A DNA stretch of 64,000 nucleotides from Humulus lupulus. Lineage: Eukaryota > Streptophyta > Magnoliopsida > Rosales > Cannabaceae. Made by a program: the position numbers and the translations under genes. The DNA lies in the NCBI RefSeq assembly GCF_963169125.1, contig NC_084801.1, positions 115,037,061 through 115,101,060 on the forward strand, in the 5' to 3' direction. The number at the start of each line of letters is the position of its first letter. Within the stretch, counting starts at the first letter, position 1. The notes under the pieces were generated by a model. That model did not search any database and was not told the origin of the DNA. It saw only the letters and a program-made list of their open reading frames with translations. Shown here piece after piece: positions 11,790 through 24,337 of the stretch.

Positions 11790-12250
11790 TCACATCTCCA
11801 TTTTTGGAGATACTGACACATTATTTGTGTCAATTATCAACTGGATATTCAAGTGTTCATCACAAAGAATTGTTCTAGTTGCCACTAGGTTTTCCTGTAG
11901 GTTCTACTAACACTGCTCATCCTTAAAGAAGTACACATCGAGAGCCGAAATAGAAGTTGGATTGTCCACATTGCTAAAAAAGGTACCATGCTGCTTCTCT
12001 ATGTTATAACTGTTTTTCTTCATTAGTTTATCATGTGTATTCAATATTTTTATTTGCAAGTCAATCCTTACTGTCTGAAAGTTTCTTTTCTGAGCATAAT
12101 ACAATCTTTCCCATAATAAAATTTGATATGCTAATCAAACAATGTGTTTTTTTTTCTGATGGAACTTCATATATTCATAACATTCATATGTCATATCACA
12201 TCACTCATTATGAAGTAAGCTGTAGACTTGTCTACTGGCAGGCTTGAGTG

Positions 12251-15200
12251 ATGGATCTATTCGCAATCGACTCTGACTGGGAAAGTTCGAGTGATAGTGG
12301 AATGGAGGATCAAGAAGAACTCGACTTTTTGTATGGTGGGCAAGCTCAAAGCATTTTTTCAAGTTTGGAGCAGAGCATTGAAAAAATTGACGATTTTCTC
12401 TCATTTGAAAGAGGATTTATGCATGGGGACATGGTTCTTTCAGTGACTGATCCATCGGGTCAGATGGGCAGAGTTGTTGGCATTGACATGCTTGTTGATT
12501 TGGAGAATGTTCAAGGAAAAATAGTAAAAAATGTGAACTCCAAAATTCTCTCAAAAATTCGATCCTTTTCAGTTGGAGATTTTGTTGTTTGTGGACCATG
12601 GCTTGGTAAAGTGGCTAGAGCCATTGATCATGTAACTGTTATCATTGATGATGGGACTAAATTTGAAGTCAATACCATGGATCAGGACAAGCTACTACCA
12701 GTATCTCCTAACATACTTGAAGATGCACAATACCCATACTATCCAGGGCAGAGAGTCAAGGTTAAGCTCTCAAATGGTTCCAAGTCAGCCAGATGGCTAT
12801 GTGGTACATGGAGGGCACATCAAGATGAAGGAACTGTTTGTGGTGTGGAAGCTGGTTTGGTGTATGTTGATTGGCTTGCCTCTCTTCTTACACCTAATAA
12901 TCCTGATCTTCCTTCTCCTCCGCGTGTGCTGAACTCCAAAAAATTGACGTTACTGTCATGCTTTCTGCATGAAAATTGGCAACTTGGTGATTGGTGTATA
13001 CTTCCAACTTCTGCTCCTGCATCATCTACACAAACACACATGAACACTCATAAGACATTTGAAAGAGGACTTGGAAGAAATTCTTGCTCAAACATTGAGG
13101 AAATATTTGTGATTGTCAAGACAAAGACCAAAATTAATGTTGTGTGGCAAGATGGCAGTACCTCTTTGGGACTAGACTCACCAATGTTGCTTCCCGCTAG
13201 TGTAGTAAATTCTTATGAGTTTTTCCCTCAACAGTTCATACAAGAAAAAGGCACATGTGATGATCCTCACACGTTTAACAGCCAAAGATGGGGTGTTGTT
13301 TTGGGTGTGGATGCAAAGGAAAGAACTGTGAAGGTACAATGGAGAACTGTTACCGCTCCTGAGCCGAATAATTTGGATGATGAGTATACAGTAGAAACTG
13401 TAAGCGCATACGAATTGATTGAGCACCCAGAATACTGCTACTGTTTTGGTGATCTAGTGTTCAGGTTGGTGCAGAATCAATTTAACGACGAAGCTGATAA
13501 AGACCATCCAAACACTGAGTTTTCCAAGAGTGAAGACGGTACAAACTATGCTAAGAACAAGTTCTCTGATACATGCTATCTATCCTGCATTGGCAATGTT
13601 ACGGGCTTCGAAGATGGTGGTGTGGAGGTGAGATGGGCTAATGGTATTACAAGCAAGGTACACAATTTCTGCATCCTTATTGTTTATTCACCATTTTGTG
13701 TATACAAACTTTGATGCAATTGATGACAATGCTAGTTAGTAGACACGAGAGGATGAGAGCCAATGCCAATTATTTTGTCATTCTTACAGGTTGCTCCTTA
13801 TGAACTTGTTCGGGTTGATAAACATGAAGGTTCAGCTGCAATCTCTGTGGATGAAGAAGTTGAGGACTTGAACGAAGATATGATTGAACATGACAAACAA
13901 TTTTCAAGAGACAAAAAAATGGTAAATCTAACTTGCTCTCACTAGGTTGCGTTATACATTATGATATATTTATTAAAAGCAACTGCAACAGTTTTTTCTC
14001 AGATTGTATTATAACAAATTATCCTCAAACCATGTAGTAACAATAGATTTTCAAAAATGCATTTTTAGCAAGTTTCAGAAAGTTTGTACTCTTATCCTGC
14101 ATCAATTTGAAATGAATTAAAGAGCTTTTCTTTTTTTCTTTTTTTGATTTGAGCAAAGTTCTATATTTATTAGTCATCATAATCAAAGCTGATTTCAACA
14201 AATAAACTCAAAATTTTATTACTGATCTATGTAAAGTTTATGACTTTGCATTTTTCAACAAAAATTTATGGGACTTCTATGTTCAGAATTTGCTTAATTC
14301 CAGTGCGGTTGGTGGTGGATGCAAGAAACACCTATGGGAGACCACTTCCTTTTCTCTTCCACAAGCTGCCATCGGATTTTTCACAAGCATAGCTGCAAGT
14401 CTACTTGGAACTTTTGATTCCAAATTGGATCCAGATTCAACACCATTAGTTCAAGTTCCTGAAGTTCAAAGTGAATCTGGGATCTCTAATCCAAAAGAAG
14501 TGCTGGAAGGGATTGATCTTTGCTCTGAACCAGAACTAATAGCCGAGTTTGGTATATTTGGCAACAGACATATAAATCAGGAAGCCAAACAGATTCAAGA
14601 GGATAAAGATCTACCACATGTGACCGAAACTGATAATCTAAATAAGTTTAGTCAGTTTGATATGGTTGCAGACTGTTCCGACCACCATTTTCTTGACACC
14701 GGTGCAGGGTTCACATTGTCTCAGGTCAGGAAAATGTTAGAGATATCTGTAGTAGTTATAAGGTTGTTACTTTCTTATAGTCAATAAAATTCTCTAACTT
14801 CCTTTCCATTGCATTTTGTTCCTTATAGGCCAAAAGAAGTTGGCTAAAGAAGGTTCACCAGGAATGGAGCATACTAGAGAAAAATCTCCCTGGTTAGTTC
14901 TTAAACCTTATTTGATCATCTGATTTTCATGCTGTCATTCATTACATTCAAACAATTTTCAATTCCAAATATGGTTTGATTAAAAATTGACAACAATAGC
15001 ATCTATGGATTCTTTGTTACATGCTTCAAAGACAAAGTAGTGATAAAAGGTTTCTGTGACCATAACAGAAACAATCTATGTCCGAATCTTCGAGGAAAGG
15101 ATGGATATAATCCGAGCAGCCATAGTTGGTGCACCTGGAACTCCATATCATGATGGTCTTTTCTTCTTTGACATTTATCTACCTCCAGAATATCCTCATG

Positions 15201-16296
15201 TTCCACCAGTAAGTTTCTTCTGCAATGCTTATCATTAACTTCATGATTATTATCATTATGAAAAACTAGTATTGGAGTGACACTTACCTCGATGAAAGCT
15301 TATCTTAATCAGTTATAATGATTTAAAACTTCCTACAGATGGTACACTATAATTCTGGTGGTCTCCGTCTTAACCCCAACTTATACGAGTCCGGAAAGGT
15401 CTGTCTCAGTCTTCTCAACACATGGACTGGCTCAGACACCGAAGTGTGGTCAGAGACCTCCACTATTCTTCAAGTGCTTCTCTCACTTCAGGCTCTTGTG
15501 CTTAATGAAAAGCCTTACTTCAACGAAGCTGGTTACGATCAGCAGATAGGAAAAGCTGAAGGGGAGAAAAACTCAGTAAGCTACAATGAGAATGCATTCC
15601 TTGGGACCTGCAGGTCCATGTTGTTCCTACTCCGTAGGCCACCTAAGGTACAATGCTTAATCCATCACAACAAATAATTAGCATGATGATATCTTAGGAC
15701 AGAATTTGGAATTCGTATAACATATTATAATTTGACACTATGCCCTCTGCCTAATCTTACATTATGTGGGGACCAAAAATCTACAACAATTTATAGGCAC
15801 CCAAGAGGGACTTGAACCTCAGATCTTGTGGGAGCAAACCACATGTCTGGCTGTTTGAGCTACCTCTCCTGGGTATACAACAGATTATAATGGTCATATT
15901 AAGTTTCTTTTTCTTGAACTATTCTAATCTAAAGTTTGCATTTTTCTGAAAATGAAAACAGTACACAAGACCAAGAGCTTTCTATTTTCGCAGAAAAAGT
16001 TCGAATTATTTTTCTTTTTAATCTAAATCCATATTGATGCAAGTGAACATATTGCTATGCAGCATTTTGAGGCCTTTGTGGATGAACACTTAGGTAAACG
16101 CTCTCATCATATTCTAATGGCTTGTAAGGCATATATGGAAGGAGCTCCAGTGGGTTGTGCTAAAACCGAAGACGACCCTCCAAAGGGAAGCTCAACAGGG
16201 TTTAAAATTATGCTTTCTAAAATCTTTCCAAAACTTGTTGAGGCCTTTTCCAGTAAGGGAATCGATTGCAGCCAAGTTAAATTGCCAGAAAAATGA
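12251..16296 (+). CDS. PHO2: PHO2/UBC24 ubiquitin-conjugating enzyme (phosphate homeostasis)
   Basis: Coding exons are 12251-13657, 13790-13921, 14287-14724, 14829-14892, 15069-15208, 15339-15647 and 16063-16296. All introns are GT-AG, and the joined frame is 907 codons plus TGA, the same length as I recall for Arabidopsis PHO2. The N-terminus MDLFAIDSDWESSSDSG and the phrases YYPGQRVKVKLS, WLCGTWR and NWQLGDWCILP mark the large PHO2 regulatory region (residues 1 to about 660). The E2 core spans about 670-880, with GAPGTPYHDGLFFFDIYLP and active-site Cys749 in ESGKVCLSLLNTW (codon 15402-15404). Family knowledge: PHO2 acts on endomembranes and directs PHO1 and PHT1-type transporters to degradation, and miR399 represses it under phosphate starvation. 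I use the ATG at 12251; the in-frame GTG just before it is not a plant start. No disabling mutation is seen, so the gene looks functional. Confidence 0.96.
15402..15404 (+). other. PHO2: Catalytic cysteine codon of PHO2 (Cys749)
   Basis: The TGT codon lies in the E2 active-site context LNPNLYESGKVCLSLLNTW, where the Cys carries the ubiquitin thioester. The usual HPN is replaced by HYN (VHYNSGG), as in other PHO2-type E2 enzymes. Confidence 0.9.
15770..15873 (-). mobile_element. tRNA-derived SINE fragment in PHO2 intron 6
   Basis: On the minus strand the segment has a pol III A-box-like GGTAGCTCAAAC (about 15853-15864) and a B box GGTTCAAGTCCC (15807-15818) about 35 bases further on. This is the arrangement of a tRNA-derived SINE head. 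It lies within the intron 15648-16062 and far enough from the splice sites to be tolerated. Ends and target duplications could not be fixed. Confidence 0.5.
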
Positions 16297-16620
16297 ACAG
16301 AAGCTGCAAAGTTTCAAGTGACAGGAAGATTTCATAACCAAATCTTTCTGTGCTTTTGTATAATCTGTATAATAGTTAGTGTGCTGATTGAATTCCATCC
16401 AACAAAAAAAAAAAAAAAAGAAAAAAAAATCTAACAAAAGCAAAATGATAATGCTTTTGGAACATGTTATGTTTGTTCTGAGTATGTGGTGATTGATTCC
16501 ATAATAAGGTATGTAATATATTAAAGTGTATTGGAAATTTGTCATCTTCCTCCTCGAGGCCTTAAAATGTTGTAATATATGAATTGGTGTTGTGGAGGAA
16601 ACTGTAAGCTTTTCAATAGC
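16297..16620 (+). other. PHO2: PHO2 3' untranslated region (approximate)
   Basis: AT-rich sequence after the TGA, with an A-rich tract at 16404-16429 and AATAAG-type elements at about 16502 and 16620 that could serve as near-upstream poly(A) signals. The cleavage site cannot be fixed. Confidence 0.5.
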
Positions 16621-17079
16621 AATAAGTTGGATTTATGTGATTTTGTTTATGATTAACTCTTCATCTTAAGATACATATTGTTTTAATGTCAAAATGATAT
16701 GTAAATAATAATCTATCTTTGATTTTAGTCCTAGTAGAATATACACATTCTTTTGAAAGTTACAAAAATACTCCCATTACTTTTGACTTTATAAACAAAT
16801 CCACCTTTTATTTTCAAATTATAAATAAGAAACAAAAGAAAAGTGCTTTATGAAAACAGCACGTAAAAATCTAGAATGCATCTTATAAAACATTTGTTAT
16901 GTACTCTCCTTGGTAAATTTATGAAATATTGTTTAGTTTTAAAGTTGTAATTATTTGTTTAGTTTTAAAGTTGTAAATATTGTTTACAGTTTTAATAAAA
17001 ACATATCGAATATTTTTTAAATATATATATATATAAATATATAATATAATGAATTATAACTCTATAATATATATAAATA
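16621..17079. other. AT-rich intergenic DNA downstream of PHO2
   Basis: No coding region. A short direct repeat TTGTTTAGTTTTAAAGTTGT occurs at about 16930 and 16956. Confidence 0.6.
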
Positions 17080-17490
17080 GGACAATTCTTCTATAGGAGC
17101 TTCACTTTAAGTCCTACCGGTAGGGCTCTTAGTGTTTCTCGACCCGTAAACAGTTTTCGGCGCGACTTTTTTTTATGACCGTGTATATTGTAGCTATTTA
17201 GAGCATCCTGCAAATTTTCAAAAAAATTCGAATAGTTTACAGTACCAAAAACTAGGTTCAAACATGTTTTCCACGCGCATAAAAAAAATTAGTCATGCGT
17301 GTAACATTTTTTAACCTAGTTTTTGGTACTGTAAACTATTCGAAATTTTCTGAAAATTTGCCGAGATGCTCTAAATAGCTACAATATACACGGTCATAAA
17401 AAAAGTTGCGCTGAAAACTGTTCACAGGTTGTAAACACTGAGAGCCCTACTGGTAGGGCTTAAAGTGAAGCCCCTATAAGAGAATTCCCC
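17080..17490. mobile_element. Foldback MITE, Mutator-like (411 bp)
   Basis: Two arms of about 190 bp are near-perfect inverted copies around a short spacer. They share GGAGCTTCACTTTAAG, CCGTGTATATTGTAGCTATT and TTTTTGGTACTGTAAACTAT, or their complements. The ends read GGACAATTC and GAATTCCCC. They are flanked by an exact 10-bp repeat, TATATAAATA, at 17070-17079 and 17491-17500. A 9-11 bp duplication with long terminal inverted repeats fits the Mutator superfamily. There is no transposase, so it is non-autonomous. Confidence 0.85.
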
Positions 17491-17848
17491 TATATAAATA
17501 TTTATATTAATAATTTTTATATATATGACATCTAAACACAACGTTGACATAGATATATATTTACATGGCTACATGCCATATATATAAAATACAATAATAT
17601 TTAAAAAGAAATTAATAATAGAAATAAAATAAGAATAGAAAAAGTCATAGTATAGACAATAGTATACATGCATTAACTATTTTTCGTTTCTAATATATCT
17701 CGCAATGTCCTTGGTGAATTTGGTGAAGAAAAAAAGCTATAATCACTTGATAAAAAACAAACTATCAAACAAATTTATAAGATAAAAAAAATGATATGAA
17801 TGTCTTTATTATTTTTAAATAAATATGATTTAATTATTTAAATTATTA

Positions 17849-17853
17849 TAAAA
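17849..17853. repeat. Target site duplication TAAAA of E1 (left)
   Basis: Identical to 44162-44166, which directly follows the E1 3' LTR. Confidence 0.85.
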
Positions 17854-18475
17854 TGTTTACCCAAAAACGACTGCTTATGATGTGGCAGGTATTTCTCACA
17901 CGTGGTTGACACGTGGCAGAGTTGAAGTGAAGAGGTGTTGTTCGGTTATCGACCAGCTACACATTGCTTCATCAAGGCTGACTATTAGGTACGACCAGGC
18001 TGGTCGTATGATTCGATTTATTCCCTTATAAGACTATGATCTTGTAATAATTATATTTATTATTTCATCTTTATTACTTTGATACACGGATATTAAGGAG
18101 AGTTAAGACCCAATGGCCCATGTAACCCCCCTTGAGCCTATAAATATGCATGAAAGAGCTCAAGGAGGGGACTTTTGATCTATGAATCTTTTTCCTGAAT
18201 ATTGAGAGAGAGAGCCTATAGTGCAATTATCCATCGTCTTATTGTAATTCCCCCAAGGTTTGTGAAACTCAAGAACCCTAGTTCTTTGATCACGGCATTG
18301 GGATTCAATATTAATAATAGCACTAAGTGGACGTAGGTCATTTCCATTCTTTGGGGACGAAACCACTATAAATCGTTGGTGTTTTCTTCTTTACCATTAG
18401 ATTAAACTCTCAATTGTCGTCTCATTTCCTGTCGTATATTTGACTCCGTGTCGTTGGCCAAATCGATAGTCAACA
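17854..18475 (+). repeat. E1 5' LTR
   Basis: TG...CA ends. It matches the 3' LTR at 43541-44161 almost throughout. CCTATAAATATGC at about 18137 is the likely TATA box. A 19-bp palindrome lies at 17990-18008. Confidence 0.93.
17990..18008. repeat. 19-bp palindrome in E1 5' LTR
   Basis: TACGACCAG, one G, CTGGTCGTA. The matching site in the 3' LTR (43677-43695) is TACGACCAA, G, TTGGTCGTA: both arms have changed at the innermost pair, so the palindrome stays perfect. Confidence 0.92.
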
Positions 18476-18496
18476 TTCTAGTGCTTTCATTGAGAG
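18476..18496 (+). other. Putative primer binding site of E1
   Basis: The sequence directly inside the 5' LTR contains AGTGCTTTCATTGAGAG. E2 has GGTGCTTTCATTGAG in the same place (minus strand, 42619-42601). Position and conservation suggest the primer site, but I could not match it to a particular tRNA. Confidence 0.5.
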
Positions 18497-21400
18497 ATTG
18501 ATAAAAAAATTGTAAGAAAATCTAATGGCGAAGACATCCAAGAAGGCTGGACAGACCGCTGGCGCTACATCATCCCAACCTCCTCCCCCGAATGTGGCTG
18601 AGAATGAACCACATTTGGAGTTTGAAGAGGAGGAGTTAGATTCGAAAACGATGAGGGCAACACTGGGGGTGTTGCAGGATGAGTTGGCTAATCTGAGGGC
18701 CAATTAGGAGAATGATGCGGAGACAATGGCACTGCAGCAAAGAGAAATAGAACGCCAGCGTCAGGAGCTGAGTAAACGGCAAGCGGACATGGACCGTAGA
18801 CAGAGGGATGCCATGGCTGCTCTCGAAGCAGCCATCCAGTTGGCTCGGAGTCAGGCTGTGCCAGCATCCCAGCCAGATCAGCCACCAAGTGCGCCGCCTC
18901 AGAGGGCTCCCAATCCTAGTCCTCCGCTCTAGCCAGCAAGCCCTCAAAGGCCGGAGCAGCCACCTGTGGCTCAGGATGATGTCCCAGCTAAGGATCCTGA
19001 GCAGCAACCTCCATCTCAGGCTGGTCGAGGCAATCCCCAGCGCTCGAGGAAGAATAGGGCCGGGCAGCCGCACCGCAGCCCTAGACGCCTAGGGGACGAA
19101 GAGCCAAATCCATTGAGCAGGGGACAGCGTCCTTCTGCCAACAGAAGGAACATCGAGTCAGGCTCTGCGGTCAAGGGCCCCCCACGGCATAACAATGCAC
19201 GGGGACCCAACGACCAGCGCAGGCCTCCCCCTGACGCTCGAGAAATGCCAGCCCGAGGAGGAAATAGCGTGAACAGCCGGTCACGCCATAGTTAGCCACA
19301 GTTTAGAGATGGCCATGACTATAATGAAGTCGATTCTGGCAGAGGAAATGCTGGTCGGAGGAATGAGAAAAGAGGTGGAGGCAAAAGCCCCCACCTAGAG
19401 AAAACAGGCCAGCTATCCATAACGCTTGGGGGCAACCCAAGCAGCAGAACATCATTGATCGGTTAGGAGTTAGCAAGCAGAGATGCAGGGATGACAATTT
19501 AAGGGATGTACTCAATGACCATCGGGAAAGGCATGATGAGTACGCTCCCCCGGCTCAGGCCCCTACAGTCCCAGAAGCGGTTCAGGCTCAGATTGATGCT
19601 CTAAACCAGGCAGTACAGCAGTTGGTCGGACGTCCCATATAGAGTACGATAGAAGGAGGGGCACTCCCTTTGTACAGAGGATTGTTGCGGCTAAAACCCC
19701 CAGTAAATTCAAGATGCCAACACTGCCGAACTTTGATTGGTACGGAGACCCAGTATCTCACGTTAACAAGTTTGAGATACAAATGGATATACAGAAAGTG
19801 TCGGAAGATGCCTGCTGCTGGATCTTCCCAGCGACACTGTCTGACACTACCCAGGAGTGGTTCTTTAAGTTCCCTCCTGCTAGTATAGTATCTTGGGAGA
19901 TGTTCGTACAGGAATTTTACGGACAATTCTATGCGGGTCGCGTACACCCCACAGAGGCCAACCAGCTGGTCGAGATACGTCAGAAGGAGGGAAAGCCCTT
20001 AAAGGAATATGTCCAGCGCTTCATGCGAGCAGCAGATGAAGGTAAGATGATGGCTCTAACTGCTAGGGTTAGGCGCCATTCACCCCTCAGGAGTAGCCTC
20101 AGAAAGAATGAGGTAAGAAGTACTCAGGAGTTTTTGGATCAGGCTGATCGATATATCAAGCTCGAGGACGCGATTGCCAATGAGGGGAAATCACCAACAA
20201 AAGACAAGGGGCCAAAGGAAGAACCCGCCAAGGCCGCCAACGGGTTGGAAAATCCCAATGGCAACGACAAGGGTAACAGGAATGACAATGGTAGGAATGG
20301 TGGAAAACGGGTGAACAATGAACCCTCAGCTTCTGAGAATAAACGCCCCAAAGGCAATCGATATGAGCCAAGATTCACCAACTACACGGCCCTTGTCGAA
20401 AGTCGAGCGGAAGTCTACTAGGCGACTAGCTCGAACGTGCCTTATAAATGACCCGCACCTATAAGGAAAGATATCTCCAAGAGAGATACGACGAAGTTCT
20501 GTCGTTTTCATAACGACTGCGGGCACGAAACTAACGAATGCAACTAGTTGAAAGATGAAATTGAGTTCCTGATTAGGCAGGGACATCTAAGAAGATATGT
20601 GCGAGCCGCAGGAGGGTCTCAGTGAGAGGCTCAAGGTGGAAATGAGCAGGCGTCTGCATGCCAACGCTCGCCACCTTTACAACCAGCTCCTGTGGCAGGC
20701 ACTCTACTCACCATCTGCGGCGGCCCACACCTTGCAGGGGACAGTGGGAAGGCAAGGGAACAATACTCTCAAGCCCTACGCCATGACCAGGACATCGAGA
20801 TGATGAGCGTGGAGGATCGAGCACCAAAGAAGGCTCAAACAGAGGAGGAGTTGATAACCTTCTCTGAAGACGATGCCCAGCACGTACAATTCCAACACTC
20901 CGATCTGCTGGTCATAGATTAGCAAATCGCCAATATGATGGTGAAGAGGGTGTTGGTTGACACAGGAAGTTCGGTCAACATCCTATACAAGTCTTCACTG
21001 GAGAGAATGAAGCTGTCCGTCAAGGACCTGGAACCATGCAACCAAACAATCTATGGTTTTTCGGGTGAAGGGCTCACCCCAACTGGGTCGATTAGGCTTC
21101 CAGTTGTAGCAGGTACTGCACCTGCTAACAGGACATTACTCATTACTTTCATAGTAGTTGATTGTCCTTCAACATACAATGCTATAATTGGGAGGCAAAT
21201 TCTGGTCGACCTACGAGCCGTCACTTCAATATGGCACCTTGCCATGAAATTCCCAATAGACGCAGGGGTAGGATGCATATTGGGAAATCAACAGGAAGCA
21301 AGGGAATGCTACAACGCCTCGATAACCAAAGCAAAGAAAGGTGTGTTGAGAGATGTTCCCGGAAAGGAGTTGCAAATGGAAGTTGATGCTCAGGCCCAGT

Positions 21401-22371
21401 CAGGTGATAATGTCACCAAATAGGGCATTTCCCAAAGGGAGGTAGAGACTTGGATCCTCACTTTGGGGATTTTGAGGAAGAAATAAGACCCATCGAGGAC
21501 CTTGAAGAGGTCCAACTCGATGAAGAAAATCCGACCATGGTTGTGAAAGTCGGTAAAAACTTAGAGACAACAACGAAACAAGCACTGGTGGAGTTTTTGA
21601 GGAAGAACCAGGAAGTCTTCGCTTGGTCGCACAAAGACATGGTTGGAATAGACCCTGCAGTCATTAGCCATGTCCTGAACATCGACAAGAGTTTTCCACC
21701 GGTGCAACAGAAAAGAAGGCTGCTCGACAAAGATAGATCAAAGGCCTTAAAAGAAGAAGTCGAGAAGCTGAAGGAGAATGAGTTCATCAGGGCGGCGTTT
21801 TATCCATCATGGGTCTCTAATCCCGTACTAGTTCCCAAGCCAAATGACAAATGGTGAACATGCGTGGATTTCACAGACCTTAATAAAGCCTGCCCTAAAG
21901 ATTGTTTCTCACTCCCAAGAATCGAACAACTAGTCGATGCCACTGCAGGGCACTAGATTCTCTCATTCATGGATGCATACTCTGGATATAATCAGATTAG
22001 TATGCACCCACCTGATGAGAATCACACTAGCTTTCGGACTAATACAGGGCTTTACTGTTACAAAGTAATGCCCTTCGGTTTGAAAAACGCTGGTGCAACT
22101 TACCAGCGACTGGTCAACCACATGTTTAAAGAGTTGATCGGCACAAACATGGAGGTATATGTCGATGACATGCTGGTTAAGTCGAAGAAGGCAGAAGGGC
22201 ATATAGAGGATTTGCAAGAGTGCTTCAACGTCTTGAACAAATATCAGATGAAGCTTAATCCCCTCAAATGCTCCTTCGGGGTTGGATCAGGGAAGTTCTT
22301 GGGATTTATAGTTAACTCGAGAGGAATTGAAGCCAGTCCCAAGAAGATCAAAGCCCTGATCAATATGAAAT

Positions 22372-24337
22372 TGATAACTCTACAAAATAAAGTTATTTTA
22401 CCACATTTTTATGCTAATTGTTGCTTAGTCTTTGAGTTTTTAATTGATTTATTAAGTTTTTAAGTAATTTTGAATTTATTAGTCTTATTGTAATTTTTTA
22501 GATTTTTATATGTTTTTTATTGTAATATGTTGTAATTTAATTAGTTGAAAATATTGTTGTTAGATTAAAAGTTAGAAATGTGATTTTATTGAGCTTAAAT
22601 GTCAAAGTAAATTAAATTATAATTAATATTTTCATGGAACTTATGTTGTATATTTTATTATTGAAAATATTTAGTTTTAATTTAATTTATATTTATTTTA
22701 TAGGGTTTATGTTGTATTTTTGGACTCTTGATAAAAAACAAGAGAAATGAAAGAAGGAAAGAAAAGTGTTAGATTTGTGAGAAAAGCTTAGGAAATTAGT
22801 AATTTCCCAGGCTCAGCACCCGAAGCCCAGGCCCAACATCAGCCCATGCCTGCTTCTCCTTCCCAACATCAGCCTCCAGCCCCCAGATGCCACACACGCC
22901 TCCTGCCCAGCTTCCGCCACCTGTCCCAGCTATTTCCTCAGCATTCAGCATCACCCGAACCCAAACCCCAACAAGTCAACACGCCCAGCAGCTCTCAGCA
23001 GCTTCTTTCCAGCCATTTCTCCTCCAACCAGCAAGCACACGGGCCAGCCCAAACCCCCAGGCCCAAACCAGCTGCTCCACTCCACCTGGGCCCGTTTGCA
23101 CCAACCGGCCCAATCCGCCAGGCCCTCTTCCCCACCTACCAAGTGCTCCCAGCCGAGACTAGCCCAGCTGCTCCAAACTCCACACACCCAATAGCCACCT
23201 TTCCTTGAGCCCAAAATTTGTACCTCTTGTTCCCTTTGTCTCAAAATTGCCAATTTTTACCCAACTTCTCTACACATTTTCACCACAAAATCATCATTAC
23301 ACCCTATAATTTACCCCTATTTTCCATATTATTATTTATTTAATTAATTTAAATTGATTATTTTAATACTCTCATTTTGGCTATAAATATGGAATTTCAA
23401 GACCATTTTAGGGTGCTTAATTTTTTGTTACCATATTCTTTTCTCCCATTTTCTCTCTACCATTCTCTCTTCCATTTTGAGTTTTTCAAGAGCATTTGCA
23501 AGTATGTATGTCATTTATTTTTTTAATTTCTACTCTAGTTATGTGCTTCTAATCTTTTTCATAAGATTATTAAGATCATGATGAAGCAACTTGTAACTAG
23601 GTAATATTTATGTTGTATGTTGATTTCCCTTGTAATGCAACAAAGTTTATGGATTTTTCTTCTTCATAATTGTCTTTCATCTTTAACATCTCATATTTTG
23701 GATTGTTAGATAATATGCACTTTGTTCTTCATTTTGCAAAAACATAATATTCTTTGAGTAAGATGTGTCATTAAATTGTACACATCCATGCTTAGAACAA
23801 AAATATTATGTTTTTCCTTATAAATAATGTTATTTGATTTTTTTTTTCATTAGGTTGATTCACATTAAATACTTTGAAATTATAATTTTTGAAAAGTGAA
23901 GAAAAATCCTATCTTTTTAGAAGTAACTTGTGCTTAAAATTATAAATCTATTTGAAAAATGATAGTTTGAATTATTTTAACTATCACTAAAACTTGGGAA
24001 TCAATATACTAATAAATATTATTAAACTTACATTTTGTGGATTCTAGTATCTTAATAATCTTTTCCTTTAACACTCATTTTCAAATCATTATTGGTTTAT
24101 TTTTATTCTCTTAAATAACTTTATTTTCAATCTTTTATTTTATGTTCATAACATTAAAACTCATCAATCTTTGGAGCTAGGTTAGAATTTATTAATTTTG
24201 GTTTAAAATAGTTTTCTTTTTAATTTTAGACAACTCCTTTGGGTTCGATCTCCTGCTTACACGAACACTATATTCCATATACGATTCGTGCGCTTGCGAG
24301 TATAAATTTTTAAAAGATACCCGTTTTGGGTCCATCA
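22372..24337 (+). mobile_element. Solo LTR (1966 bp) inside E1 pol
   Basis: TGATAACTC...TCCATCA termini are flanked by GAAAT at 22367-22371 and 24338-24342. Removing the insert and one GAAAT restores the pol reading frame across the joint. The + strand has GGCTATAAATATGG (about 23379). The right end, with TTCGATCTCCTGC and CGTGCGCTTGCGAG, resembles long LTRs of large plant gypsy elements. A GC-rich block lies at 22806-23215. No internal region is present. Confidence 0.87.
22806..23215. other. GC-rich, Pro/Gln-codon-like block inside the solo LTR
   Basis: C-rich sequence with repeated CAGCCC, CCAGC and GGCCCA stands out from the AT-rich LTR around it. It happens to read open for about 120 codons as Pro/Ser/Gln/Ala. 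The composition, repeats and absence of a domain argue against a real protein. Confidence 0.6.

Larger units (their letters stand above)
9735..12250 (+). promoter_or_regulatory. PHO2: PHO2 5' untranslated leader with two introns
   Basis: A GA-rich stretch at 9779-9806, typical of plant leaders, marks a probable first non-coding exon that starts near 9735 after a TATA-like TTATATCTA (about 9696). A first leader intron ends at TATTGCAG (11011-11018). Its donor is uncertain; candidates are the G|GTTT sites near 9965, 10091 and 10111. The second leader exon, 11019 to about 11982, holds all six miR399 sites. A probable second intron runs from AAAAAAG|GTACC (donor at 11983) to TACTGGCAG (ending 12241), leaving GCTTGAGTG before the ATG at 12251. 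Exon ends are inferred from splice consensus and from the known Arabidopsis layout, not from transcripts. Confidence 0.65.

Noticed and set aside
15770..15873. A functional tRNA gene
   Set aside because: A and B boxes are present, but no complete cloverleaf or anticodon arm could be drawn; a SINE head fits better.
18525..18930. Coiled-coil protein gene
   Set aside because: It follows an LTR and putative primer site and leads into capsid, protease and RT, so it is the start of E1 gag.
22846..23208. 120-codon Pro/Ser/Gln-rich open frame
   Set aside because: It lies inside a solo LTR, is low-complexity, overlaps a second open frame of similar composition and has no domain.
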